The notes: a model not told the origin generated them from the sequence alone. A DNA stretch of 64,000 nt from Adiantum capillus-veneris (GCA_014529385.2 CM043944.1:168835740-168899739), one strand, 5' to 3'; numbered from the stretch's first letter, positions 31,214 to 44,121 are shown. Numbers and translations are program-made.

Positions 31214-32450
31214 TACCAGGGGAGAAAAAGCTAGAATATTGGTAAGGCTAGCAGACTGGTCACAGTAGGGAGGCCAAAGGAGGGAAAATAGGGATCCAAA
31301 GAGGTACCATCTACAAAAGATCAATGTGCAAGAATGGTGCTATAAAGACCCTAAATTTCAGGCCATCAAGACTTCCAAAAGCTAAGGTTTCAAAATTTTA
31401 ATTAAAAAATTCCATTGGCAAATTCTGGGAAATTTGGATGCTTGTGGGAAGACTCAAAATTATTCCCACATCCCTATCAAGGAGGGGGGGAGCCCTAAAG
31501 GTAGGGGAAGAGAGAGAAGGAGTGAGGGAAACAAATAAACACTCTCCCAAGCTCCCTTTACACAAAGGGGATAGTGGACACATGCCAGGCTCCTAGGCCA
31601 GTTTCCCCCATACCCCCATTCAAATCCTATTGGATAGGCAAAGAGGTGGACCAATGAGAATTAGACTAGAGGAAATTTAGTCTAATTAGTTTAAAAACAC
31701 TTGATAAAAGAACCAATGAGAATTTGGTTCCCTAGAAGACTATTGGAAAGTCTACCAAGGGGTCCAATGAGAATTAAACAGCCTTATGGCTTGCTTAATT
31801 CCTACTGGGCAGAAGACTAAAAGGTCCAATGGGAGTTTAAATGAATTATTTGAATTACCTAAGCTCTCACTAAAGGGGAAAGAGGGACACTTGTCACAAG
31901 GCTCTCCATTTGACCACTTATTTCCTATTGGCTAAGCTCGGCATGAGCCAATGAGGGGCCAGCAAGAGGAAATAGCAAGAGGGGTCGACCAAGAGAGAGA
32001 GTGGGCTTATTTTTCAAAGGCATTATCACACACGCACACACACATAAAACTCATGTGTGGAGCAAAGAACTCTCTCTCCTTCTCCAAGATTTTGAGGGAG
32101 AAGGGAGGCTACACCAACAACTGTTGTCTTTGTAATGCAAATCCAACCAAGAGCCAAGCTTCAATGCATGCTCATCTCCTCTACCATACTAATTACTAAG
32201 ATATGCTAAGATATTAAGAGTGATTATGTGAGGAGAAATACTTCTTTCTCGTAAGAATACTTCTTCTTCCTCTAGATCTACTCTCATACCCCGCTAACTC
32301 TCACCATCTTCGAAGGTGTGTGAGGTCTTGTATCTGAGACCATGAGGGAATTGATGTTGTGTTTTTCAAGTGTAAGCTTGGTGCTTGAAGCTTCCATCTT
32401 CATTGCACCAACTAGTTCTTGAAGGAACACAAAGTATTGTATTCCTTTCA
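31214..32450 (+). repeat. 3' LTR of Chromo-2
   Basis: The start TACCAGGGG (TG changed to TA) follows the polypurine run ATGGGGAAG. It aligns with 40430-41691, which starts TGCCAAGGG. The end near 32450 (CCTTTCA) is set by loss of similarity between the two copies. Confidence 0.75.
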
Positions 32451-32631
32451 GACATCTCACTTCTTTTATCTAAAGAACACGGTCATATTAACAAGCCAAA
32501 CAATCAAGACTATGATTCTTACGTAAATCAATAAAACTCACATTTCTCTTTCACTCTAGCCTCTTGCTGTGAGCCCAAAGAGTGAATGGACTATTCAATC
32601 TCCATAACAAAGCTAAATTGATTAGTGAAAT

Positions 32632-32919
32632 TTAAATGAAAACACTTTGACGATGCTCATTAGTTAAGAGTTTTGAAACAATGGAATGATGATACATGTG
32701 AAGTCGTATCAAATCCCTCTTATTGAAATGTTCTGCATAGAAGCCAGCAAGGATCAATTCCATATTTTTCAGCACAAGAGAGGGCAAAACAATATACCTC
32801 CACCAATCATCTCCTAAAGCTAGATCAACAATGGCCAAGGTATGTTTTGTAATTTTTTTGGATTGTGCATCTATTTCAAAGAAAGCTTTATATTTACTTT
32901 GAAACTCCAAAGGAAGCAT
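32632..32919 (-). other. Unassigned 95-aa ORF on the minus strand
   Basis: In the 490-bp gap between Chromo-2 and the D array, a minus-strand ORF reads MLPLEFQSKYKAFFEID and later LGDDWWRYIVLPSLVLKN. Its composition looks protein-like and it is not the shadow of a known element frame. It might be a captured exon; the plus strand has a donor-like AAG-GTATGT at about 32838. No family is recognised. Confidence 0.25.
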
Positions 32920-32943
32920 TCTATCCGTCTTGGTGATGCTCTT

Positions 32944-33284
32944 GCATCATTCCCCCTTCCCCCTTCTCTTCTCTGCTTGTGTGCATGTGTTTTTGGGCAT
33001 GTGTCGGTGTGTCTACCCCCCCGGGGTTTGTCGTGCAAAGAGAGATAGGGAGAGGTTGTGTGTGTGTGGAAGATTGTGAATAAGGCACAATGAAATGATT
33101 GGGTCTGTTTGGTGAATTGTAGAGCGTGTGTGCATATGGAAGTGTACAAGGGGTGGTTTGATTGCGGATAGTGTCAAGTTTTGAAGGGGAACTCTAGTGG
33201 ATTGGGGTGTTGTGTATACCTTGGGCTATAGTGAGACATTGTGTTGTGTGCTAGGTGTGTTCCCCTTTCCCCCTCTCCATCTTC
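32944..33284 (+). repeat. Family D LTR 1, 3' part only
   Basis: This matches the last 340 bp of D LTR 2 (from GCATCATT at about 37289). The 5' part is missing. Confidence 0.75.
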
Positions 33285-33301
33285 TAGTGCCCCCACTGAG
33301 G
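33285..33301 (+). promoter_or_regulatory. Primer binding site, D internal 1
   Basis: TAGTGCCCCCACTGAGG is the mutated form (TGG to TAG) of the site seen at 37633 and 57041. Confidence 0.65.
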
Positions 33302-33390
33302 AGCTATCTGATGCTCAAATTTGAAGTTTAAAGCAGTGTTTTTGGCCGATAAAGTGGTTGGATGATGGTCAAGATGTTTGATGGTCAAAT

Positions 33391-35392
33391 TTGAAGCTGG
33401 CAAAGGTGGTGGAGCCAAGTTTTGGCCCCATATTTACTGGCATTGAAGATTCCGAGGATTGGTTTGTAGATTTTGAGTTATGGCTGCTCTTGATGCATAT
33501 GTTGACGGATGCAAGAAAGTTGCAGACCGTGACACTGTTGATTCAAGGACGAGCCAAGATTTGGTTCGATGGTTTAAAGAGCAATGATTGAAGATCATGG
33601 CAGAGATTGCAATGTCAATTTTTGGAGCTGTTTTGAGAGGTGATTACCACAGAGGAAGCTGGTGCAAAGCTAAAGGCGGTACGTTAGGATGTGAGTAAGG
33701 ATTTTTCTATTTTCATTGAGCAGCTCGAAGTGTACTGGAAGAAGTAAGAGGTTGCTACTGGGGTAAATGGAAATCAATATTTGAAGATGTCGAGGCTATT
33801 AGAATTCTTGCATCCGAGGATTATAGAAAACGTGGAAGACGATGCTGATACATATAAAGACATGGTCTATCTGACCAAGATGAAGAGCAGAAAAGTAAAG
33901 AGAAAGCTAGAATTGGGCGTGTTGAAGCCAACAGATTATGTGCCTGTTGTAGCAGTAGCAAAGTGTTTTTTGGTCCAACCAAAGGCGGTTCCAATTGTTC
34001 AAAGTGCAGAGCCTATGGAGGTAAGGCCTATGGTTGGTTATGTTCCTTGGAGATTTCCAGTTTGTGATGTGCATGTATCGAGGGTGGACAAGCTTGTCAA
34101 TGAGGAGAAGCTTCATGTTGAAGCAGACTAGGAGGCAAAAGCGACAATAGATGTTGAGGTTCCAATGCAAATTAAAGAGGTAAAGCCTGTTCTTGTGGAA
34201 AGTTTGCATGAAAGGTTAGCAGAATGCAATTGGGTTGCAAATACCAAGGATTCAAAAATAGAAGGCAAAAGTGAGCAAAGTCATGGAGATGATCAAGCAT
34301 TTCTAGAGCAGTAAGCAGATGAAGATGCTGATACAGAGTCGGTATATGATGCCACTAATGATGACGATACAAGTTCATGTTACTAGGAGACAGTGAGGTG
34401 GATAGAGTGGATGAGTCCACATCCTATGGTGAGGAGACAGAGTCTGACGAACCTGAGATGGTAAAGATAAAGCTGCCTTATTATGTGTTTGATGATATGA
34501 TGACAGCCAATGTTCAAGAAGAGCATGGATCAGAGCAAGCCGATGTGCATGATGAAGACCAAGTGGAGAGATCTAGGCCTAAAGATGATGGTATGCAGGT
34601 AAAGTTGGTGTGTGCTGGCATGCTAATGGCCATACTGATGAAAGTGGTGGTGGAATATGCCATGGTGGTGCAACAAGTGTAGAGTTTTTTGAGGAGGGAT
34701 AGAGAAGCCGTGCCTAAGGAGGAAGACAAGGAAGATGCAATAGAGAACGAGTTTATCTCTTCCTTGGCAGAGCATGATGTAGAGGAGGTAGAAGAGTTGA
34801 TTGAAGAGCAGCTAGTTGAAGTTGACAAGCAGGTGGTGCTAATCAACCTTGAAGGGCCAGTAAAAGAGGAAGGGCTCAATGATACTAGAATTGAGTGTGT
34901 GGCCAAAGAGGAGGCTCTGTTGCCAAAGATGGTGGAGGTTTCAATGAAGCAGACATGCCCACTGGTGGATAAAGGAGAATCCCACGCAGTGGCTTTTGCT
35001 TCCATTGAAGATAATGTGAGCTATGGTTGATGAATATGATGGTAGATATAGCTATGTGGTGGTTGGTTTAGCAGATGTAGGGGTCTATGGTTGAGGCCTC
35101 CACTTTATTTAGTTGGGAGGGAGAGTCAGACATGTGTTGGAGCTTTGTGTGAGGTACATGGATTTTGGATGGTGATATGCTTGATGCTTCTTGGTATGGA
35201 GTGGATGCTTGTTTGCCAAGGGATGGATGGAAAATTGAAGCCAGGCTATGGGCAACTTATATACTTGATGTTCTATGTGCTGGGGTACGCCACTATGGTG
35301 AGCAGTTATTACAGATGGGTGGAAGACACCAATGGCAGGTGTTTGATCCAAGTGGAAGTTATGAGATGTAGGGGGTGGGGAAACCCACTTAA
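33391..35392 (+). pseudogene. Family D Gag plus post-Gag protein, nonsense-riddled
   Basis: The Gag part (33391-34131 and onward in one frame) reads IFTGIEDSEDWFVDFELW and GRAKIWFDGLKS. It is open except for repeated TGA, TAG and TAA codons and has no frameshift until about 34380. The post-Gag part (34377-35030) is acidic and contains the segment KLVCAGMLMAILMKVVVEY, then the block VPKEEDKEDAIENEF and INLEGPVKEEGLNDTRIE. A C-terminal motif (HYGEQLL ... VFDPSGSYEM, GVGKPT) ends at 35392. The same modules occur in family E. No protease, RT or integrase is present. D is a non-autonomous relative of Tat elements that must borrow Pol. The function of the post-Gag region is unknown. Confidence 0.7.
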
Positions 35393-35512
35393 AGGTTTGG
35401 CATTAGGCAAAATAAGACTATGAATATATGGTTTTGGTTTTCTCATAGTGTGTGACAGGTTTTGCAGTTAGAAGTGGAATAAAGCTCTTTTTTGGTTGAG
35501 CATAAATGCTCA

Positions 35513-35525
35513 ATTTGGGGGTGGG
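35513..35525 (+). promoter_or_regulatory. Polypurine tract, D internal 1
   Basis: ATTTGGGGGTGGG lies three bases before the D LTR start TGATGGCGCAGCC at 35529. Confidence 0.7.
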
Positions 35526-36772
35526 CAATGATGGCGCAGCCAAAGTTGGTCAACCATAATGGATGGCATGGACATGTATGTGTAGGCTAGCAGAAGCATG
35601 GAAAAGGGCTAGAGTAGCTATGAAGATCATGAGTAGAAAGGTAGCAGTAGAGATGTATGGCTGATCCGGTTTATAGGCCAAGAAAGGCTCCAAAAGGGGC
35701 TAATTTGGGTAGCAGATGAAGGAGTTTCAAGATGCAATCTTTGGGCCTAAAAATGTAAAGCTTGAGGTGCTCTAGGATCAGGTCCAGACGGCTCATCAAA
35801 CATAGCTATGGAGCCCAATATATTGGAGTTTGAAGGTGCAATGCGTTGCAGGTTCTTGCCGTGTAGGGCAGCTAAGTACAGGTGGCCCCAGTGGATGTCA
35901 ATGTATGTACGCCTAGTGCTTGAGTTATGGAGCATGCCCGTCTTTTCAGATTGCAGATCAGAGCTATGGATTGCATGTTATGGCCAATTAAAGTTTTGTC
36001 GGGGGTCGGGTTGGTGCCCACTTCACCACATGGGGAGTCGTACCATCATGAATTTTTTGGACCTCGATAGAGTTCTAGAGCAAGGTGTTCATCATACGGA
36101 CTCGGGAGGAATTGGCAGCTCATCGAACGGAGTAGCGGTGGTGGAGATATGATCGGTCAAAGTCGGGGTGAGCTTGCTCGAGATTGGTTGCAGATGCAAG
36201 TTCATGTTTTTTTGCGGCCTCAGTTCGGGGTCCTGGAGAATCTCAGAATGTGCCCTGGTGTTTGTGGCTTAAAGATGGTATGGTGAAGCTTATATCTGGT
36301 TTTGCAAACCGACAATCGGAGCATTGTGCGGCTGTGGGCAAGTAAAGCAAAAAGGCATGTTTTATGAGGATTTTCATGGCCTTCAAAGGCTTGGTGAGCT
36401 AGGAGCTGCCATGTGGCAGGTACATATCCCATATGCATGGATTTTGCAATGGATCGCATCGTATAAAGGCTAGCCCATAAGTTCGTTGAGATAATGTGAA
36501 GGGAGAGGGGAGCTCTCCTTGCGTGGTGGCTATGGATGTTGCCCGTTGGGCGCTGCTTGGGCGTCTGTAGTGGCAGACCTCAGCACTTTTGGGATGCGTT
36601 GGTGGCACGCTGGCCCGTCAAGGAAGCAGTGGTTCTTTTTGGCACCCGTTGGGGCCCCTAATTTTTGACGAATAAAGTCGATCCCTCCCAACTAGCGATA
36701 TCGCTAGTGGTGAGGAGAGAGGATGTGTCCTACGCGAGCGACAGGTACTGGTGAGTCAACCGAGGTGTCCCG

Positions 36773-36911
<139 letters not shown>

Positions 36912-37157
36912 TCAAAGGTCATCCAAGGGACAGTCCCGCCATGAAGGGCAGTGAGAGAGGGAGAGAGAAGGCGAGTTCAAAGAACGAGTGGGTGACCCAG
37001 CTAGGCGGACAAAGAACAAACCAAGGTGTCCCATGCAATTGTTTCCAAAAGAAGTGAACCAAATTCTAGCAATGCAACAAAAATTCTAAAAGGGGCTCAA
37101 GGTGAAGTGCACAAGCTGGAGAGCTCACATGTTTTCTTTTCTGGGCTTAGCCCCGTC

Positions 37158-37164
37158 TATAAAA
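37158..37164 (+). promoter_or_regulatory. TATA box in D LTR 2
   Basis: TATAAAA is followed by GGGGATAAACG. It is conserved at 39574 and 40259 in the duplicated LTR 3 segments. Confidence 0.65.
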
Positions 37165-37632
37165 GGGGATAAACGTGAATTTTTAAGAGCTTTTTGCCAT
37201 TTGAGATTTTTGGGCAGAGGGTTGTACCAGGAGGGAGCTGATTGTAAATGGTTGTGTGTATATGCAAAAGGGGTCATCATTGTTGGCTTTTGGCATCATT
37301 CTCTCTTCCTCCTTCTCTTCTTTGCTTGTGTACGTGTGCTTTTGAGCGTGTGTCAGTGTGTGTGCCTCCCCAAGGTTTGTCGTGCAAAGAAAGATAGAGA
37401 GAGGCTGTGTGCGTGTGGAAGTTTGTAAATTGGGCAGAGTGGAATGATTGGGTCTGTTTGGATCATTACAGAGAGTGTGTGCATATGGTCATGTGCAGAT
37501 GATGTTTTGCTTGCAGATAGTGTCAAGTTTTGAAGGTGAATTCTAGTGGATTGGGATGTTGTGTATACCCTCGGCTATAGTGAGGCATTGTGTTGTGTGC
37601 TGGGTGTGTTCCCCTTCCCCCTCTCCATCTTC

Positions 37633-37920
37633 TGGTGCCACCATTGAGGAGATGTCTAATGCTTTGATTTGAAGTTTGAAGCAGTGTTTTTTGGCTGACA
37701 TGGTTGAACTTGAAGCTCACAGAGATGGTGGAGCCAAGTATTGGCCCCAGATTTATGGGCATTGAAGATCTTAAGGATTGGTTAGCATATTTTAATTTAT
37801 GGTTGTTATCGATGCATATGTTGACAGATGCGAAAAATTTGCAGACAGTGCCGCTGTTGATGCAAGGACGAGCCAAGATTTGGTTCGATGGTTTAAAGAG
37901 CAGTGATCGAGGATCATGGC
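37633..37920 (+). pseudogene. D internal 2: primer site and gag stub, rest deleted
   Basis: The primer site TGGTGCCACCATTGAG starts at 37633. A Gag fragment (37704-37918) reads EPSIGPRFMGIEDLKDW and GRAKIWFDGLKSSD, in good agreement with D internal 1. It then jumps directly into the next LTR at the shared bases ATGGC (37916-37920). Compared with internal 1, about 2 kb are missing. Confidence 0.8.
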
Positions 37921-39168
37921 CTATGCAGCCAAAGTTGGTCGACCATAGAAGATGGCATGGGCAGGTATGTATAGGCTAGCAGAAGCATGGCAAAGGGCTA
38001 GAGGAGCTATGAAGATCATGAGCAGATAGGTAGCAGCGGAGATGTATGGCTGATGTGGTCTATAGGCCAAGAAAGGCTCCAAAAGGGGCTAATTTGGGTA
38101 GCAAATGAAGGAGGTTCAAGATGCAATCGTGGGCCTAAAAATGTAGAGCTCAGGGTACTAGAGGAGCAGGTCTAGATGGCTCATCAAATTGAGCTATGAA
38201 GCCCAAGATATTGGAGGTGGGGGTTTTTTAAATAGGCACGTAGTGTAAATATAGTATGTATATTAAGGTATTATTAATAACCTCTTGAACGCACGTGATA
38301 TAGGAAGCTTTTGATAAGTGACCGCCTCGGGAGTTTTGCGGGGGGTCGGGTTGGTGCCCACTTGACCACATGGGGAGTCATGCCATCTGGCATTTTTTGG
38401 ACCTCGACAGAGTTCTAGAGCAAGGTATGCATCATACGGACTCAACAGGAATTGATAGCTGGTCAAACGGAGTAGCGATGGTGGAGATATGACTGATCAA
38501 CGTCGGGGTGAAGTTGCTCGAGATTGGTTGTAGATGCAAGTTCATGTTTTTTTGCGGCCTCGGTTCGGGGTCTTGGAGAATCTTGGGATGGGGCCAAGTG
38601 TTTGTGGCGTAAAGACGGTATGGTGAAGCTTCGGTTGGGTTTTGCAAACCGGAAATCAGAGAATTGTGCGGCCGTGGGCAAGCAAAGCAAAAAGGCATGT
38701 TTTATGAGGGTTTTCAAGGCCTTCAAAGGCTTCGTGAACCAGGAGCTACCACGTGGTAGGTACATATCCCATATGCGTGGATTTTGTAGTGGATCGCATG
38801 GTATAAAGGCTAGCCCGTGAGTTCGTCGAGATCATGTGAAGGGGGAGGGGAGCTCTCCTTGCGTGGTGGCTACGGATGTTTCCCGTTGGGCACTGCACGG
38901 GCGTCTGCAATAGCAAACATCGGCAGTTTTGGGATGCATCGGTGGCGCGCTAGCCGGTTAAGGCAGCGGTGGTTATGTTTGACGCCCGCGGGTGTCACGA
39001 GCAGAGAGTTGATGATGTGGGAGTTCAAGAAGCGGCCGGTTCCCATGCCCATTGGGGCCCCCAATTTTTGAGGAATAAAGTCGATCCCCTACCACTAGCG
39101 ATATCGCTGGTGGTGAGGAGAGGGGACGTGTCCCGTGACAGGCAGTGGTGAGGCAGGGGAGGTGTCCC

Positions 39169-39224
<56 letters not shown>

Positions 39225-39836
39225 TCAAAGGCCATCCAAGGGGCAGTCCCGCCACAAAGGGCAATGAGAGAGGGAGAGAGAAGGTGAGTTTAAAGAGCAA
39301 GTGGTCGGCCAAGCCGAGCGGACAAAGAACAAACCAAGGTGTCCCATGTAATTGTTTCCAAAAGAAGGGAACCAAATGCTAGCAATGCAACAAAAATTCT
39401 AAAAGGGGCTCAAGGTGAAGCGGACAAAGAACAAACCAAGGTGTCCCATGTAATTGTTTCCAAAAGAAGGGAACCAAATGCTAGCAATGCAACAAAAATT
39501 CTAAAAGGGGCTCAAGGTGAAGTGGACGAGCTGGAGAGCTCACATTTTTTCTTTTTCTGGACTTAGGCCCCTCTATAAAAGGGGATAAACGTGAATTTTT
39601 AAGGGCATTTTGCCATTTGAGCTTTTTGGGCCGAGGGTTGTACCTACAGGAAGCTAATTGTAAACGGTTGTGTGTATTTGCAAAAGGAGTCATCATTGTT
39701 GTCTTTTGGCATCATTCCCCATTCCCCGTTCTCTTCTCTGCTTGTGTGTGTGTGTGTTTTTGGGCGTGTGTCGGCGTGTGTGCACCCCTGAGGTTTGTCA
39801 TGCAAAGAGAGATAGAGAGAGGCCATGTGCGTGTGG
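37916..39836 (+). repeat. Family D LTR 3, rearranged
   Basis: It aligns with LTR 2 from the first bases but contains a foreign AT-rich patch (about 38217-38330), a 102-bp tandem duplication and other indels. It breaks off after GTGCGTGTGG at 39836, about 230 bp short of the normal LTR end. Confidence 0.75.
39319..39522 (+). repeat. Tandem 102-bp duplication in D LTR 3
   Basis: Units 39319-39420 and 39421-39522 start CGGACAAAGAAC and are almost identical. Confidence 0.93.
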
Positions 39837-39887
39837 TTGATGATATAGCATAGAAGACCATCAAAACACAGCCATAGTTCTCATATG

Positions 39888-40010
<123 letters not shown>

Positions 40011-40360
40011 TCAAAGGCCATCCAAGGGGCAGTCCTGCCACAAAGGGCAATGAGAGAGGGGGAGAGAAGGTGAGTTTAAAGAGCAAGTGGGCGGCCAAGC
40101 CGAGCGGACAAAGAACAAACCAAGGTGTCCCATGCAATTGTTTCCAAAAGAAGTGAACCAAATGCTAGCAATGCAACAAAAATTCTAAAAGGGGCTCAAG
40201 GTGAAGTAAACGAGCTGGAGAGCTCACATTTTTTCATTTTTCTGGACTTAGGGCCCTCTATAAAAGGGGATAAACGTGAATTTTTAAGGGCATTTTGCCA
40301 TTAGAACTTTTTGGGCCGAGGGTTGTACCTACAGGAAGCTAATTGTAAACGGTTGTGTGT

Positions 40361-41962
40361 CATAATAATCAATATCTAATTCTCCTAAATGATTTTCTCA
40401 TATTAAACTGATCATTTAATGTGGGGAAGTGCCAAGGGAGAAAAAGCTAGAATATTGGTTAAGCTAGCAGACCGGCCACAGTAGGGATCCAAAGGAGGGA
40501 AAATAGGGATCCAAAGGGGGGGCCATCTGCAAAAGAGCCATGTGAAACAATGGGCCAAAAAGACCCTAAGGTTCAGCCCATTAAGACTTCCAAAATGCTA
40601 AGGTTCCAAAATTCAAAGGTTGTGTCCAAAGGTCAACCCTAGGGAAAATTGGATGCTTAGTGTGTGCCCTAAAAGTCTTTTCACATCCCTACATGGGAGG
40701 GGGCGAGCCCCAAAGGTAGGAGATGAGAGAGAAAGCCACACACACACACACACAGGCTCCCTTTACACAAAGGGAATGAGGGACACATGTCAGCTCCCTA
40801 GGCCAGATGCCCACAAGGTGTGCCCAATTCCTATTGGAAGACCCTTGAAGTGGACCAATGAGAATTAAGCTAGAGTAAATCTAGTTTAATTAATTTAAAA
40901 ACATTTAATAAAAGAAACCAATGAGAATTAAGTCTCCTAGAAGACTATTGGGCAGTCTCCCAAGGGGTCCAATGAGCATTCAGGAGCCCCATGGCTTGCA
41001 TGATTCCTATTGGCCAGGAGGCAAAGGGGTCCAATGAGAGTTTAGTTTAATTATTTAATTACCTAAAGCTCTCACAAAAGGGGAAAGGGGGACACATGTC
41101 AGAAGGCTATCACTTATGCAGCTTAATTCCTATTGGCTTGACCTGGGGAGGTCCAATGAGGCAAAAGCCAGACCTAATTAGCAGCTAGGGCTCGCCCAAG
41201 AGAGAGGGGGGGCTGATTTTTGCTTGGATTGACACACACACTCTCACACTTGACCATGTGTGAAGGGAAAATACTCTATCTCCTCCCAAGCTTTAATGGA
41301 CAGCTCATCACCTACTCCAAGCTTATGAGATAGAAGCCTACATCAACACTCTCTTGGCATGTGGATGCAAATCCAACCAAGAGCCACCAACCAAGAGCCA
41401 AGCTTCAATGCATGCTCATCTTCTCTACCAAGCTAATTACTAAGCTAAGCTATGCTAATATGAGTGATTATGTGAGGAGATGTACATCTTTCTCATAAGA
41501 TACTTCTTTTTCCTCTCAATCTACTCTCATACCCTGCTAGCTCTCACCATCTTCGAAGGTGTGTGAGGTCTTGGGTCTGAGAACGGGGATAATTCAAGTT
41601 GTGTTTGATTAAGTGTTTTGCTTGGTGTATGAAGCTTCCATCTTCATTGCACTAGCTAGTCTTGAAGGAACACAAAGAATTGTATTGTACAATGTCTCTC
41701 TTGATGGGAGAAACCATAATACAAAGCCTTTTGGAGGGGGGACCGGCTCCATGCAAATCCGGTCCTCAACTGTTGTCAATAGCTTAATTTCTCTCTCTTT
41801 TGAAAGTATTGTCGATGCTATCTAACTAGGTGTTATGCTTTTAGTTGCTCTCTCCACCCAAGCACTCTTGTAATTCTCATTAGGAATCTATTCTAATGAA
41901 ATGCCCACTATGTTCATGCTAATTTCCGCTACACAGAAGATTATAGGCCATTAAATGTTACA
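40361..41962 (+). mobile_element. Insertion carrying a Chromo-2 LTR, 9-bp flanking repeat
   Basis: GTTGTGTGT flanks the insert at 40352-40360 and 41963-41971, and the LTR sequence joins across it. Inside are 69 bp of the Chromo-2 3' untranslated end, a full Chromo-2-type LTR (40430-41691) and 271 bp of unrelated sequence that resembles a transcript 3' end. No terminal inverted repeats or poly-A tail are seen. The 9-bp repeat suits a Mutator-like or LINE-type event better than an LTR integrase. Confidence 0.6.
40430..41691 (+). repeat. Second copy of the Chromo-2 LTR
   Basis: It starts TGCCAAGGG after GTGGGGAAG and ends TTGTACA. It is similar to 31214-32450 throughout, with many substitutions and small indels. 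Confidence 0.75.
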
Positions 41963-42037
41963 GTTGTGTGTATTTGCAAAAGGAGTCATCATTGTTTTCT
42001 TTTGGCATCATTCCCCATTCCCCGTTCTCTTCTCTTC

Positions 42038-42180
<143 letters not shown>

Positions 42181-42301
42181 GGCGTGTGTCGGCATGTGTG
42201 CACCCCTGAGGTTTGTCATGCAAAGAGAGATAGAGAGAGTTCATGTGCGTGTGGTTGATGATATAGCATAGAAGACCATCAAAACACAGCCTTAGTTCTC
42301 A

Positions 42302-42384
<83 letters not shown>

Positions 42385-42389
<5 letters not shown>

Positions 42390-42520
42390 AGAAGGTGTTG
42401 ATAAGCTGCTTCTGGAGAATATGAAACAGTCATGGTCAAATGAACTTCATCAAAAACATCATCCTTCCATGCCTAAGGTGGGAAGACAAACATGGAGCTG
42501 TGAAATTTAGAAGTAGAGGC

Positions 42521-42565
<45 letters not shown>

Positions 42566-42811
42566 GATGAAGACAGTTGAGGCATGTATCAAGAGTGGAG
42601 CAGAATGAAATTAGAATGTTTAGTTGGAATTAATGAAAGGATCTTGAGAGATTCACATATATTTGAAGTTAAAATCTCTTTTGAAAACCCACCTTATTCC
42701 CCTCTCTGTCCTCCCAAAAGAGGTGTCCTAGAAACTCCGTTTTGGTACCACCTATACATGCCATCACCCACAGGTTTATACTACCATAGGCCACTTGGGA
42801 CACTATGGCCT
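42385..42811 (+). other. Non-LTR spacer with a (CA)n run
   Basis: Unique-looking sequence with a CA repeat at 42522-42560. The right part may be the 3' end of a copia internal region. No gene is recognised. Confidence 0.4.
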
Positions 42812-43080
42812 TCAAGTGGGAGATTGTAAGGGTGCAGGCCATACGGACTAGGCATCGGGCACCACCCATCTTTCTACTCTAACCTTATTCTTTAATACAT
42901 AACGCAATAAGAAGTTCTGGATAGTGATGCACTACAGCTCCACCCACAATGGCGTACACTCTCTTGCACACTGAACTCTGCATTCGCACTCCGTACGCAT
43001 CCACTCGCCTCACAGTACTCAATTTATATGTTTACTTTATTCCTAGGTGGTTGATGTGAATCAATGTATGTCCTTGTTTG
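42812..43080 (+). mobile_element. Copia 3' end remnant (polypurine tract and LTR start)
   Basis: CAAGTGGGAGAT is followed by TGTAAGGGTGCAGGCC at 42825, the classic layout of a copia polypurine tract and 3' LTR. The LTR end is not identified, and no coding sequence of the element remains. Confidence 0.45.
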
Positions 43081-43727
<647 letters not shown>

Positions 43728-43975
43728 CACTACTAGGACGCTTTGTCACTAAGGACTCTTTTTTGCATCGTATAAGCGACAAAAATAGAATCACTATAGA
43801 ACCATCACATAAGCGACGCTTATAGCAATGCAAAAGCATCATATAAGCGACACAATATGGTGTTGCTTATGCAACACATATCATTTCTTATGAAATGAAA
43901 ATAATAACCGTTGTTAGGTGTCGTTTAAGTGACATACTATTAAATATGTTGCTTAAGCGACACTATTATGGTTTT
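43728..43975 (+). mobile_element. Possible CACTA-type transposon end
   Basis: CACTACTAGGACGC is followed by several copies of a TAAGCGAC/GTCGCTTA-like motif in both orientations (about 43765-43960). Plant CACTA elements begin CACTA and carry GCGAC-rich subterminal repeats. No matching other end or transposase is visible, so this is tentative. Confidence 0.35.
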
Positions 43976-44037
43976 TTTTTGCACATATTTGTCGGGTTCT
44001 TGGGAGCTCGACTATATATGTTCTTAATTACCAAGTC

Positions 44038-44041
<4 letters not shown>

Positions 44042-44119
<78 letters not shown>
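44042..44119 (+). repeat. (CT)n microsatellite
   Basis: A pure CT run lies upstream of the LINE. The flanking 43976-44304 shows no gene. Confidence 0.95.

Positions 44120-44121
<2 letters not shown>

Larger units (their letters stand above)
26485..32450 (+). mobile_element. Chromo-2: decayed chromovirus with 3' LTR, 5' LTR missing
   Basis: Gag, protease, RT, RNase H, integrase and chromodomain fragments run in order on the plus strand and are followed by a 3' untranslated stretch and LTR. No copy of the LTR is found upstream of gag, so the 5' end is lost or displaced. A second copy of the 3' end and LTR lies at 40361-41691. Confidence 0.85.
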
